Below, in pieces: positions 24,630 through 33,773 of a stretch of DNA of 64,000 nucleotides; positions within the stretch are counted from its first letter, which is position 1, and every line of letters begins with the position of its first letter. A model generated the notes under the pieces. That model was not told the origin of the DNA, did no database searches, and saw only the letters and a program-made list of their open reading frames with translations. A program made the position numbers and the translations under genes. The stretch is from G942493375 sp942493375 (GTDB lineage: Bacteria; Armatimonadota; UBA5829), in assembly GCA_942493375.1 (NCBI GenBank), contig OW818698.1:806001-870000 (forward strand), read 5' to 3'.

Positions 24630-27600
24630 CTACTCCAGCCGTTCGATTCGCAAGACCCGGGTATCTTCGGGTAAGATTCTAATGTCGAAACCTGCACCAG
24701 AAATATCGATTTCCTTACCAGTTTCTGCATCAGTCACCCGGAGTTTTCCACTATTATACAATCGTTTGTCCAATAAAACACGTGTATTCTGCAACTGATT
24801 GGTAGAATTGCATAAAGTCAGATAAACTTTTGCGCCGTTCCCAAATCTTTCCAGCCAAATACTGGAATTTTCGGACTCAGCAAGGGTCACCGGCTGCCAG
24901 CCTGCTTTGGCAATCTCTACTATCAAAGGCATATACTTAGCGAATACCGGCCTGTCTCTTTTGACTCTGACAGCGTTGGTCCAATACCACTTGCCTGAAG
25001 TCGATGAAGAGGAGATTATACCAGGAAAGACTCCATAGAACATGCATCTCCTTACATATTTTTCCAGTTGCTCTAAAGATAGATCTGCATAGTTCAACAG
25101 GCAAAACGGTTTCGACCCAGCCATAAATCTGTCAAAACAGAACCCTTCATCGGATCTTGGAGTGTATTTGCCTCCTGGCAGCCAGTTGTCCTCCATACCG
25201 AGTGCATCTATATATGGAGCAGCAAAAACAGTCTCCGGCACACAGTTTGCAAACAGGATCTTACCGCGGCTGTGCAAATACTCCGACATCTGTTTTGCAT
25301 ATGTTATATGAGAGAACTGCTGCTGGAGCGCTGGCTGACGGGCTGTATCGAATGTCAGGGGTTCTGCCGAATACAACCAGTGCTCTCTGCGATAATTCAG
25401 GTTGTTGGCATAGCACTCCATAGTATCCAGATATACGCCTCCTGCTTCACCCGTTAGCAAATCAGCTTCTTCAAGGTCCGGATTAACCAACATATTTGCC
25501 CCATCTGTTTGAGATGAAAGGCTTATGTTGTCTATCCACAAGACAGTGGGATCAGGAATCCATGGGTTATTGACCAGAACAATACTCACAGCCGCCGGGA
25601 CTAGTTTTGGTTCCAGTTTGATCGAATAATGCTTCCATTCGCCTGACAATCCTTTGAGCTCAACAGTAAAAGACTCCAGTTTATCCTCACCGGACTGAAA
25701 CTCCACATTCCACTTCATTTGTGTCCCACCAGCAGGCACATCCATGCCTCTTGCCCAGAATGAAAACTCATATGGACCGGGTTTGGAGGAGTACACAGAC
25801 TGGCTGATCCCGTGGACGTAGTGAGACCAGAACCCCTTGGAACGCACCGGATCAAACCTGATGGACTGCCTGCCCGACTGCTTGATTTGGTTATCAACCT
25901 CAAGGCAAGGCCGCTCATCTACCCTGTAAAGGTTCCAACCATTTATACTCCACTGCTTCCACAGCAGACTTGCTTCCTTATAAACTTCCATATCATATGC
26001 GCCGGACGAATAGTTTGCACCATCAAAGACAGGCAAGTCCGGATTGGGGTTCACTATCATCATATTCTCATTCCGGCCACCTCTGAAGAAATACCCCTGA
26101 GGATTCCCCCATTTATCGGTAATATATGAACCCAGGTATGCTGCATATCTGTTTCTATATTCCGGTGGATATTCTATGCCGGTCTCATTTTTCAGTCGCT
26201 GAGCAGTCCTTACTGGTGCCAGTGGATCAATTGGCCCGGTAACTTCGGATGGAAGCGCGGACGGATTGAACTCATGGTGATGTATCCAGGGTTCAGCATA
26301 CTTTAAAGATGTCATCCCCTGCTGCTGTTCCCAGGCAACATTGCACATAGATTCTACAAACTGAAAATGGAAGTCCTCATAGCCTCCAGGAATTGATTTG
26401 GGGGTCAGAAATGCGATCCACAAGCCCTCGTTTTTGACTCTCTTTTCAAAAGCCCATTTGTTTATGCTTTGGAATTTCTCTGCTGCACCCCGGAACCCGT
26501 CAGGAGCGTTATAAGTATATATATAACTGGTAAAAGAGCCTCTGTCTGCCCATTTTCCTGAATCCGGAGTCAGGCCTAAATCATATCTGATTCGCAGCTC
26601 TTTCTTCGTAGAATCGTATTCGATCTGGTTCACTCTTGGCTCATCTAGGGCGGTGCCGATTGCCAACCCTACCCCGCCTGCTGTTTTTATAACACCGATT
26701 GGATACCTGCTGAAATACCCATCTCTTCCTGCACCATACCAGACCGCATTCCTGTATATTCTGTTCGGTTCTATCTTCTGAGCTCTCCGGGCATCGTCAT
26801 ACCAGGTTCCGCCAACAGCATCAAAAGGAATAACCAGGTAAGCGCTGACAGCTCTCTCAGATTTGTTAGTCGAGTGGAACAGACATCTAACCTGGATATG
26901 ATCTCTAGCAGCTTGATAACTGACCTGACCGGAGATACTGGAGTCCTGAATATTAAAGTCCTGGATTATCCTGGCATCTATACGCTGGCATTTGTCTTTT
27001 GGTGAAGTTATCCTGTAGGCTGCCGGTTTGAGTGATATATCGGAAAACCAGGCTGTGCTTTTCGGATCATTTGCAGTCAATTCAAGCCTGATTTTCGAGA
27101 TCGGTTTATCGGGGCAGATAACTGTGGAATTACTCTGGGATTCGTGGTTATATTGTCCGAAATACACCGACTGCTCAGGCATGATTGAACCATCTGAATA
27201 CTGACAGACAGCGTTAACTGCCAGATGTCTGTTCATCCAACCTTCTGCATCTCCAACAGCCTTATACTTGCATTTTGCTGATAGGATAAGTGGGATTGCC
27301 TGCTTCTGATTCAATTTCAATACTCTTGAAGGCTTGTTTTTATCCTGTCCAGCAACCTTGAGCCATACATCTGGTCCTGCATTTACCTTACTTGTGGGTA
27401 ACCATCGGGATTTGTCACATTTACCAAGTAGTTCCCGTGCTCCCGCTACTGGTACGACTTCCTCAAAACGAATGACAGGAGCACATTCAGTACTCTGCGT
27501 TTTACCATCGATATCAAGGTTTTTCAAGACGCCACTGGACCTGCCAAAGGTCAGAGCCAGGCCATCGTCTGTCGTGACTGTAATGCTGTCCACTGCTTCA

Positions 27601-27680
27601 GTAATATTGGATTCCTGAGCAAAAGCAGGCAAGGTGGACAAGAGAAGAATGAATGCAAGAACACAAACCCGAAACGTCAA
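24630..27680 (-). CDS. Large secreted carbohydrate-active protein, family not assigned
   Basis: About 1016 residues. I prefer the TTG at 27680: GGAGGTG lies 6 nt before it and it gives a clean signal peptide (LTFRVCVLAFILLLSTLPAFA); the ATG at 27704 would sit upstream of that ribosome site. Layout: N-terminal beta-sandwich (to about 380), a barrel-like region with acidic motifs (GLWIAFLTPKSIPGG, SLKYAEPWIHHHEF, GVYLDTMECYAN), an inserted jelly-roll carbohydrate-binding module at about 610-740 (SIRFDPVRSKGFWSHYVHG, WIDNISLSSQ), and a C-terminal beta domain (VYLTLCNSTNQLQNTRVLLD). General plan and some segments are shared with the protein at 28853-31618. Probably a glycoside hydrolase; I cannot name the family or catalytic residues with confidence. 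Confidence 0.7.
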   Translation of the reverse strand: MTFRVCVLAFILLLSTLPAFAQESNITEAVDSITVTTDDGLALTFGRSSGVLKNLDIDGKTQSTECAPVIRFEEVVPVAGARELLGKCDKSRWLPTSKVNAGPDVWLKVAGQDKNKPSRVLKLNQKQAIPLILSAKCKYKAVGDAEGWMNRHLAVNAVCQYSDGSIMPEQSVYFGQYNHESQSNSTVICPDKPISKIRLELTANDPKSTAWFSDISLKPAAYRITSPKDKCQRIDARIIQDFNIQDSSISGQVSYQAARDHIQVRCLFHSTNKSERAVSAYLVIPFDAVGGTWYDDARRAQKIEPNRIYRNAVWYGAGRDGYFSRYPIGVIKTAGGVGLAIGTALDEPRVNQIEYDSTKKELRIRYDLGLTPDSGKWADRGSFTSYIYTYNAPDGFRGAAEKFQSINKWAFEKRVKNEGLWIAFLTPKSIPGGYEDFHFQFVESMCNVAWEQQQGMTSLKYAEPWIHHHEFNPSALPSEVTGPIDPLAPVRTAQRLKNETGIEYPPEYRNRYAAYLGSYITDKWGNPQGYFFRGGRNENMMIVNPNPDLPVFDGANYSSGAYDMEVYKEASLLWKQWSINGWNLYRVDERPCLEVDNQIKQSGRQSIRFDPVRSKGFWSHYVHGISQSVYSSKPGPYEFSFWARGMDVPAGGTQMKWNVEFQSGEDKLESFTVELKGLSGEWKHYSIKLEPKLVPAAVSIVLVNNPWIPDPTVLWIDNISLSSQTDGANMLVNPDLEEADLLTGEAGGVYLDTMECYANNLNYRREHWLYSAEPLTFDTARQPALQQQFSHITYAKQMSEYLHSRGKILFANCVPETVFAAPYIDALGMEDNWLPGGKYTPRSDEGFCFDRFMAGSKPFCLLNYADLSLEQLEKYVRRCMFYGVFPGIISSSSTSGKWYWTNAVRVKRDRPVFAKYMPLIVEIAKAGWQPVTLAESENSSIWLERFGNGAKVYLTLCNSTNQLQNTRVLLDKRLYNSGKLRVTDAETGKEIDISGAGFDIRILPEDTRVLRIERLE

Positions 27681-27758
27681 CCCATTCACCTCCATGAGCA
27701 TCAATCTGCGTATTGACGATGGCGTAAAGCCGCGAAAATTGGCATAGTTATCTTTCTT

Positions 27759-28805
27759 CTAACTCCTTGGACAACGCTTTCGCATACGCTCAAATGTGCG
27801 CTTCGAGTCCTCCAGTGGCTGCGCTGGCATATTGAATAAAAATCTGCTCTCCGGGAGAGCCAGGTCAGCTATCTCGCACATCATCTCCTCCGAGAACCAC
27901 GCGTTAGCAAGTACTGTCCTGCCTGCGAAGGCTTTTACTGCCGGACCTGGTCCAGGTTCCTGGAATACTCTGTTCAAACTGCGCAGATTTGGTATCTTCT
28001 TGAAATTCTCATACTGATGGTCAGCAGTCGCGCAGCAATGCACAAATACACCGCCAAATGTCTCGCTCAGGCTGGTCAAACTTGGCAGACAAAACTCTTC
28101 AAACATTGTCGTTGACATACTCCCTGCCTCGTCTTCCGCTACCTCGCAACCCAACTCCGGTGGAGCCCACATGTTTGGACAATGGATCATATTGAGATTT
28201 GAAACACGACGCTTGAACTCCAATAAAAAATCATGCAATAGTGTATGGCACTTACTTACAAGCATATGTACCGACTCGGGATTCGTATGCATCGCCATAA
28301 ACAGATCTTCCTTGCGCCAAATAAGTGCGGCTATATCAAAAGGGCTTTGCATGTCCGGAACTGAGATAGGGACATCCGGTCCAACCTGCTCTCTCAGCAA
28401 TTCACACAACTCAAATATTCGAGCAAGAGGACGCACATCGAGTTTGGGAGTTGTGAGTCTATCAGCTTCATCCGAGCTTATAACCAGTGGCAATGCACAG
28501 GGAGGGTCATTCTCGAATATATGCGATGATGCACCGAATGCTGCAGCGAACACCTCAGTTCCAGTGACCAAATGAACGTGGGGTACGCTGTCATCTTCAA
28601 TCTCCAAATGCCACTTTAACATAGTCTCATATCGTTGCAGATGCACCTGAACCCATTCTTTCACTGGATTCTGAGATATTGCTATATCACCGCGTGTATA
28701 ATCATACGGTTCATATAATGGGTCCATTATAATCGCGTGCCCTCGAAATGATCCCGCGAACAAGTCTCTGAGAAACTGCTTATTATTATCGATTTGTGAA
28801 CTCAT
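27759..28805 (-). CDS. UroD-superfamily protein (uroporphyrinogen decarboxylase/cobamide methyltransferase-like)
   Basis: The whole protein has the UroD/MtaA-type barrel plan: GHAIIMDPLYEPYDY at the front, TGTEVFAAAFGAS, VPDMQSPFDIAALIW and the C-terminal FGGVFVHCCATADHQYENF. In methyltransferase members, the HCxx segment contributes to Zn or substrate binding; here it is VHCCA. The haem-synthesis hallmark arginines near the N-terminus are not seen, so hemE function is unlikely. Such UroD-like paralogues are frequent next to glycosidase genes in environmental bacteria, and their substrates are mostly unknown. ATG start with a GAGGGTTAGGA stretch directly upstream. It sits 47 nt after the 28853-31618 gene on the same strand and 78 nt before the next glycosidase. 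Confidence 0.75.
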   Translation of the reverse strand: MSSQIDNNKQFLRDLFAGSFRGHAIIMDPLYEPYDYTRGDIAISQNPVKEWVQVHLQRYETMLKWHLEIEDDSVPHVHLVTGTEVFAAAFGASSHIFENDPPCALPLVISSDEADRLTTPKLDVRPLARIFELCELLREQVGPDVPISVPDMQSPFDIAALIWRKEDLFMAMHTNPESVHMLVSKCHTLLHDFLLEFKRRVSNLNMIHCPNMWAPPELGCEVAEDEAGSMSTTMFEEFCLPSLTSLSETFGGVFVHCCATADHQYENFKKIPNLRSLNRVFQEPGPGPAVKAFAGRTVLANAWFSEEMMCEIADLALPESRFLFNMPAQPLEDSKRTFERMRKRCPRS

Positions 28806-28852
28806 TCCTAACCCTCAAGAAACAATTTGCAGTCGGATGTAAAGATATGTAA

Positions 28853-31618
28853 TTACGGAATATACTTACCAGCCAAACCAGCTTTCTGGTAGATCGGGGT
28901 ATCGGGCAGGACACCGTAGAATGGGTACTTCTTATCCAGCATGGACAATAATTTCAACACTGCTGAATCACGTTCTTCTGCGGTTCTGCCTGAGATTATA
29001 AGGTGTTTGCCATCGGTGGATAATGAGACAGCGGCTGGTCCCATTGATGGTTTCAACTCGATTGTATAAGGCGTCTGTATGGATTCAAATGAATCTCTGA
29101 TCGGTATAACCACAGCAGGTCCGTTCTTTGGAAGATCCCAGAGGATGACAGCCGGTGCTGACTGGCGACGGTAGAACCATTCAAAGTATGACGATAATCT
29201 TTGCGCGGAGAAACGGTCCATATCTCCGGCATTACCTGGCAGTCGAATGGATGCATTGGCTTTGTTATCGACTACGAACGGAAACGCTGTCAGTTTCGCG
29301 ATTTCTGTCTTGATGCTGATCGACGGCCTGTACGTCAACCGCATACTGCATCTGTCGGGAACAGGACCTTTATAGATTACTATGCCATTGGATGCCGAAT
29401 ACCGGCACTTTATTCCGTTAAGCGTCAAAACTCCCGGAACAGCGCTGTTTGGAAGTCTAATTGATAGACTATCATTAGCTTTGGCAGTGGATTTTCTATT
29501 TCGAGATATGGTCCAGTTGGCCACAACACTGCCAGTAGTAGACGCTTCGGAAGTGAATGATGCGGTTCCGGTTAGCTGCGAATCTTGCTCTGTCACGAGC
29601 TGCACAAGGGCTCTGGCTATCAATTGCCCGTGGGGAGGCAGCATACCTGCATCGACACTTTCGACACCAGCAGTCGATTTAACTTTCAGTGCATTACCTG
29701 TATAATCGCTGAACAGGAAATGACCTTTTCCGAGGTACTGGGTGTCGATATTCAGGTCTGCTCTGCGCGGTTCTCTTTTACGGTTTCCGATGGCAATGAA
29801 GGTGCGCACCCCTTTGCCATATCTGGACAGCCACAGCCCTTCATCACCTTTTACTGCAGGAACCACCTGCCAGCCCTCTCTGCAGAGCTCAGTCAGTGCT
29901 GGCATCATTTCGGTCAGACTTTTTGATCCTCTGATCTGGAAGTTCGCTGGAATTGCGCCATACTTGAAACTGATAAGCCTGACATAATCGTAGACACCGA
30001 TTGTAGCTTCCCGAATCTGCTGGGGAGGCAGGGATTCCCACTTGATGAGACCTGTGAGGTTCAGGTCCTGCCACCACGACATGGCTTTATTACCCAAAAG
30101 CAGACGCAGACTCATGGCTGAATCAAGGTTTTCCCATGGAACCCATTCATGCATAGCAACATCCGCTCGTGTGGCTGTCATGTAAGTCCAGGGTTTGTTG
30201 CAGGCTGTTCCCATAGTGTAGCCCCGGACTTTCTGTGTGTGAACATTGTCCAAAAGCCTGGAAAGAGCAACCTGAATGGAGCAGAACACATTCCCTGCAC
30301 TGTCCCACGCCCTACCCTGATCACCTTCGATACCACCGCCGTATTGGGGATCCATCCTGTAGGCTTCATCGAAAGCAATGGCGCTGGGTTGGAAATCGGC
30401 AGCAATACTGGCAATGTCCTTCAGGACCTGTCGCCCGTAACTGTTGCCCCAGGGATATGCATTGCGGATGGCAACTTTGCCCTGGGCTATAGTGAACCAT
30501 GTAGAGGGAGCGCCTTGAGCATCCAGCACAAGACTGTCAGGGAAGTCTTTCATCACCCTCTCATCACCGGCGTTTGGCATAATATAATACGCCAGAGCAG
30601 TGCCGGGCCAGCCATTGTGGAAGCGTTCGCGCATATCTCTGCGGAAGTCCTCCAGACTTCCTTTTACTACCGGGACGTGCGCATCTATATCGCCGGCATA
30701 ACCGATATCCATATCCCAGGTGTGCTCATCCGGGTAGGCGCTCCCATACTTCTGCCACACTTGATAAGCCCATTCCCATCCCTGGCCATACCTGCGGGCT
30801 TCTTCATACTGCAGATGTCTTGCATCTTTACCGGAGAACAAATACCCACCAGCACTGCGCATTATCGGTCTTATACCCCGTGCCATGTTGAAAACATCCG
30901 GATAGATATCGTGCAGTCTCTGCACTGTATCCAGGTATCCATATTTCGGGATGAATGAGAATGCATAGAGCGGTATGGCAAGTTTCTGTCCGGGATCAAG
31001 GACAATACGGGTCCTATAGTTTACAAGCAGTCCCCCATTAGTGCGTTCAGTTCCGGCGGCAAACATGGATGAATACTGGTGAGGGTCCATTCCTACAGCG
31101 GTTCCATGGTTATTATTGTAAACCGCACTCATCGGCAGCCTCAGCAGTATCCTGTCATAGGACATTTCATCTGTGCCGGGCTCGGACTCCATCCGTCCGT
31201 CCCACCATTTGAGGTTATCCCCAGCCTCAAACAAAGCATATCCGACCTCAAGAAGCCTCCGACGATTGCTGTTATTAGTGAAACCCAGGATAATGCGCGT
31301 GTAATCAGATGTACGATAATCGACGCGCAGGTTGATATCCCCGCCTACCTCCTGAAGTGTGTATGCTGCTGATTTGTTGTCTAGTTTCCAGTCAGCAGCA
31401 TAAGTAAATTGCAATGGAGCAACTCCGGGGCCTTCGGTAATCTTCAGCCCTCCTGTCTTAGGCTGACCGGTCTGACGATCGAGTTTAATTTCCAGTGTGC
31501 CGGATTTAATGTTTACTGAGTGTGTATTCGATACAACTACTGCAGAGCACTCCACGCTGATCAAAAGCAGTGTGCACGCGACAGCTACAAAGAATCCTAG
31601 GGGGTTTCGGGATACCAT
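28853..31618 (-). CDS. Large secreted carbohydrate-active protein, family not assigned
   Basis: 921 aa with signal peptide (GFFVAVACTLLLISVECSA). N-terminal beta super-sandwich (residues 30-240, SGTLEIKLDRQTGQPKTGGL), followed by a barrel-type region (GQGWEWAYQVWQKYG, WDMDIGYAGDIDAHVP, AIAFDEAYRMDPQYGGG) with plausible acidic active-site residues, then beta domains (SIRLPNSAVPGVLTLNGIKC). Its organisation resembles the 24630-27680 protein. ATG start with GGAGA 7 nt upstream; the first 22 nt overlap the end of the 31597-32418 gene, so the two are coupled. Likely a glycosidase acting on host or plant glycans; family unknown. Confidence 0.7.
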   Translation of the reverse strand: MVSRNPLGFFVAVACTLLLISVECSAVVVSNTHSVNIKSGTLEIKLDRQTGQPKTGGLKITEGPGVAPLQFTYAADWKLDNKSAAYTLQEVGGDINLRVDYRTSDYTRIILGFTNNSNRRRLLEVGYALFEAGDNLKWWDGRMESEPGTDEMSYDRILLRLPMSAVYNNNHGTAVGMDPHQYSSMFAAGTERTNGGLLVNYRTRIVLDPGQKLAIPLYAFSFIPKYGYLDTVQRLHDIYPDVFNMARGIRPIMRSAGGYLFSGKDARHLQYEEARRYGQGWEWAYQVWQKYGSAYPDEHTWDMDIGYAGDIDAHVPVVKGSLEDFRRDMRERFHNGWPGTALAYYIMPNAGDERVMKDFPDSLVLDAQGAPSTWFTIAQGKVAIRNAYPWGNSYGRQVLKDIASIAADFQPSAIAFDEAYRMDPQYGGGIEGDQGRAWDSAGNVFCSIQVALSRLLDNVHTQKVRGYTMGTACNKPWTYMTATRADVAMHEWVPWENLDSAMSLRLLLGNKAMSWWQDLNLTGLIKWESLPPQQIREATIGVYDYVRLISFKYGAIPANFQIRGSKSLTEMMPALTELCREGWQVVPAVKGDEGLWLSRYGKGVRTFIAIGNRKREPRRADLNIDTQYLGKGHFLFSDYTGNALKVKSTAGVESVDAGMLPPHGQLIARALVQLVTEQDSQLTGTASFTSEASTTGSVVANWTISRNRKSTAKANDSLSIRLPNSAVPGVLTLNGIKCRYSASNGIVIYKGPVPDRCSMRLTYRPSISIKTEIAKLTAFPFVVDNKANASIRLPGNAGDMDRFSAQRLSSYFEWFYRRQSAPAVILWDLPKNGPAVVIPIRDSFESIQTPYTIELKPSMGPAAVSLSTDGKHLIISGRTAEERDSAVLKLLSMLDKKYPFYGVLPDTPIYQKAGLAGKYIP

Positions 31619-32418
31619 TTGTGTATCTCCTTCATATCAGCCGTAATCACTACGACCTCGTAACGTGCAATAGTTGATACCTGCTGGATGACGTGTTCAA
31701 GCGTGGAAGTTCCAGCTGCAAGTATACCGCTGTCCCACAACTCTTTGCCTGCTTCGTTTTTTACAAGCACCTGCTTGATATTAACTCCATCCACTTTGAG
31801 CGATAGGTCCGTGTACGCGAGTCCAAGGAATGCGTCATCGTAATCGACTGAGGTAACTTCCTGATAGGTGCCAAAGCGGCATATAAGGCTGTTTTGGTCC
31901 TTTGCGGTGCGGAACTCTTTGCCCAGCCAGAACCATTCATCACTTGGAGGGCTGCCTGCCTGCTCGTAAGTTACAAAGTCGGGGACAATGGGATTTAGTC
32001 CCCAGGAAGAGCGCGTGGCTTCAGTTGTGGTTCCATTGGGATGCCCTATATAGAGGTTAGCCTGTCCACCGGCAAGACGGACCCAGGAACCTGCAGTATA
32101 TAGGGTGTCCGGCTTAACCGAAACGTCCTGAGACATAAATCCTGCACTCATTATCGTAGCTATCCGGCTCTTAACCCGCAGAAATGCCCCGTGCCTGCCG
32201 CCGGTCGGTATGCGATCGAACGAGAATATCCATCTCTCACCGGTAACTATAGTCCATCCATCCGGAGTAACAGACCCGCGCTCGAAGTCCGGATTGTTCA
32301 GTAAATTCTGCACAGGCAGCGCTGGAGATGCGGAGATATTGATAGTTACATCAGAAAAGCATACGCAGGGCATAAGCAGCAGTGCCGACAAGTAAATCGC
32401 AAGACACATTATTCTCAT
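31597..32418 (-). CDS. Secreted protein with carbohydrate-binding-module-like jelly roll
   Basis: I place the start at the ATG at 32418, giving 273 aa with a signal peptide (MRIMCLAIYLSALLLMPCVC); an in-frame start 30 nt upstream exists but would lie before the AAGGAG site. The segment NLLNNPDFERGSVTPDGWTI and the later VDYDDAFLGL are typical of CBM4/9/16-like jelly rolls that bind glycans. No catalytic domain. The end overlaps the start of the 921-aa protein gene by 22 nt, which suggests that the two products act together, the binder accompanying the enzyme. Confidence 0.7.
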   Translation of the reverse strand: MRIMCLAIYLSALLLMPCVCFSDVTINISASPALPVQNLLNNPDFERGSVTPDGWTIVTGERWIFSFDRIPTGGRHGAFLRVKSRIATIMSAGFMSQDVSVKPDTLYTAGSWVRLAGGQANLYIGHPNGTTTEATRSSWGLNPIVPDFVTYEQAGSPPSDEWFWLGKEFRTAKDQNSLICRFGTYQEVTSVDYDDAFLGLAYTDLSLKVDGVNIKQVLVKNEAGKELWDSGILAAGTSTLEHVIQQVSTIARYEVVVITADMKEIHKWYPETP

Positions 32419-32590
32419 TTGATTTGACACTCCTTCGGCTGATCGCATTTAGTATCCCACAGACTATATGGATATCTCAAGTGCAAGATGGATATCGTAT
32501 AATAAGGTAATCAAGTATTTAATAGAATTGATCTGACGGATCTGACAAGTCTGATCCGACACTTAAATATGGCTGTAGGGTGTATTACTC

Positions 32591-33724
32591 ATGAAGCAAC
32601 TGTTCAGGTTCCGCATAATCTGCATTCTGATTGCAGCACTACTGGCATCCAGTGCTCTGGCTGGGAATCTGCCGGAATGGGCGATGGGGCCGTTCGTCAG
32701 GCCTGCTGGTGTGGGACCGGTTATCCGGCCAAATCCAGGATCAGTGTTTGTGTGCCCGATGAGAAATGAGGCTGTAAATTGGCAGGCACTGCATACATTC
32801 AATCCGGCAGCAACGGTAATGAACGGCAGAATATACATACTTTACAGGGCAGAGGATGACACTGGCGATGGGATCGGCGGACATACTTCGCGGATAGGGA
32901 TTGCTTCGAGCAGCGATGGGATCAGGTTCCACAAACGGGAGATTCCGGTGCTGTTTCCTGCGGATGATTCGCAGCAGGTTTATGAAAAGGATGGTGGCTG
33001 CGAGGACCCGCGGATTGTCTCTACAACCAACGGCACATATGTGTTGACCTATACCCAGTGGGACCGTAAGACGGCGCGGCTGGCAGTGGCTACTTCGCGT
33101 GACCTGTTCCACTGGACCAAACACGGCCCGGTTTTTGCGAAAGCTCTCAATGGTAAATATCTAAACACATGGTCGAAGTCAGGATCTATTGTGACTGCTT
33201 TGAAGAATGGCAAACTGACCGCTGTAAAGATCAATGGCAGATACTGGATGTACTGGGGAGAAGGCAGCCTTGGCCTGGCTTATTCGAATAACCTCAAGGA
33301 TTGGACCATGGTTGAAGACAAGCAAGGCAACCCGCTCAAGGTGATGGACAAAAGGCCTGGAAGCTTCGATAGTGACTTAGTGGAAGCAGGACCAGCTGCA
33401 ATTGTCACCAGTCATGGGATATTGGTGCTATATAACGGCAAGAATAGCTCCTCCGGCGGTGACCCAACAATTGATCCAGGGGCATATGCTGCCGGTCAGG
33501 CGCTGTTCTCATTAAAAGATCCGACGAAACTAATCGACCGACTTGATACACCCTACTTCAGACCAGAGAAAGACTTCGAGAAGACCGGGCAGTACCCCTC
33601 CGGAACTACTTTTACTGAAGGGCTGACTTATTTCAAAGGAAAATGGTTCCTCTACTACGGCTGCGCAGACTCTCTGGTTGGAGTGGCGATCTATCAGCCG
33701 ATCAAACAGCCAAACCATAAATAG
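32591..33724 (+). CDS. Secreted GH130-like glycoside phosphorylase/hydrolase
   Basis: Five-bladed propeller family acting mainly on beta-mannosides. Signal peptide (IICILIAALLASSALAG) then GH130-type elements: FNPAATVMNGRIYILYRAED, GCEDPRIV (acidic site), YWMYWGEGSLGLAYS, DSDLVEAGPAAIV and FTEGLTYFKGKWFLYYG. Phosphorylase members keep phosphate-binding Arg/His residues and act in the cytoplasm, so a secreted member is more likely a hydrolase. Fits with the GH38 mannosidase elsewhere in the window. Weak ribosome site. Convergent with the GHL10-like gene 49 nt downstream. Confidence 0.82.
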   Translation: MKQLFRFRIICILIAALLASSALAGNLPEWAMGPFVRPAGVGPVIRPNPGSVFVCPMRNEAVNWQALHTFNPAATVMNGRIYILYRAEDDTGDGIGGHTSRIGIASSSDGIRFHKREIPVLFPADDSQQVYEKDGGCEDPRIVSTTNGTYVLTYTQWDRKTARLAVATSRDLFHWTKHGPVFAKALNGKYLNTWSKSGSIVTALKNGKLTAVKINGRYWMYWGEGSLGLAYSNNLKDWTMVEDKQGNPLKVMDKRPGSFDSDLVEAGPAAIVTSHGILVLYNGKNSSSGGDPTIDPGAYAAGQALFSLKDPTKLIDRLDTPYFRPEKDFEKTGQYPSGTTFTEGLTYFKGKWFLYYGCADSLVGVAIYQPIKQPNHK

Positions 33725-33773
33725 GATTAATACCCTATCCCGCATTATTCCTGACTGACCCAGCAGCGTATAA

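Noticed and set aside
27759..28805. hemE (uroporphyrinogen decarboxylase)
   Set aside because: Missing the N-terminal arginine signature of haem-biosynthesis enzymes; better treated as a UroD-superfamily relative.
30149..30958. 269-aa plus-strand open frame
   Set aside because: Shadow of the 28853-31618 gene, which has a signal peptide and consistent domain structure.
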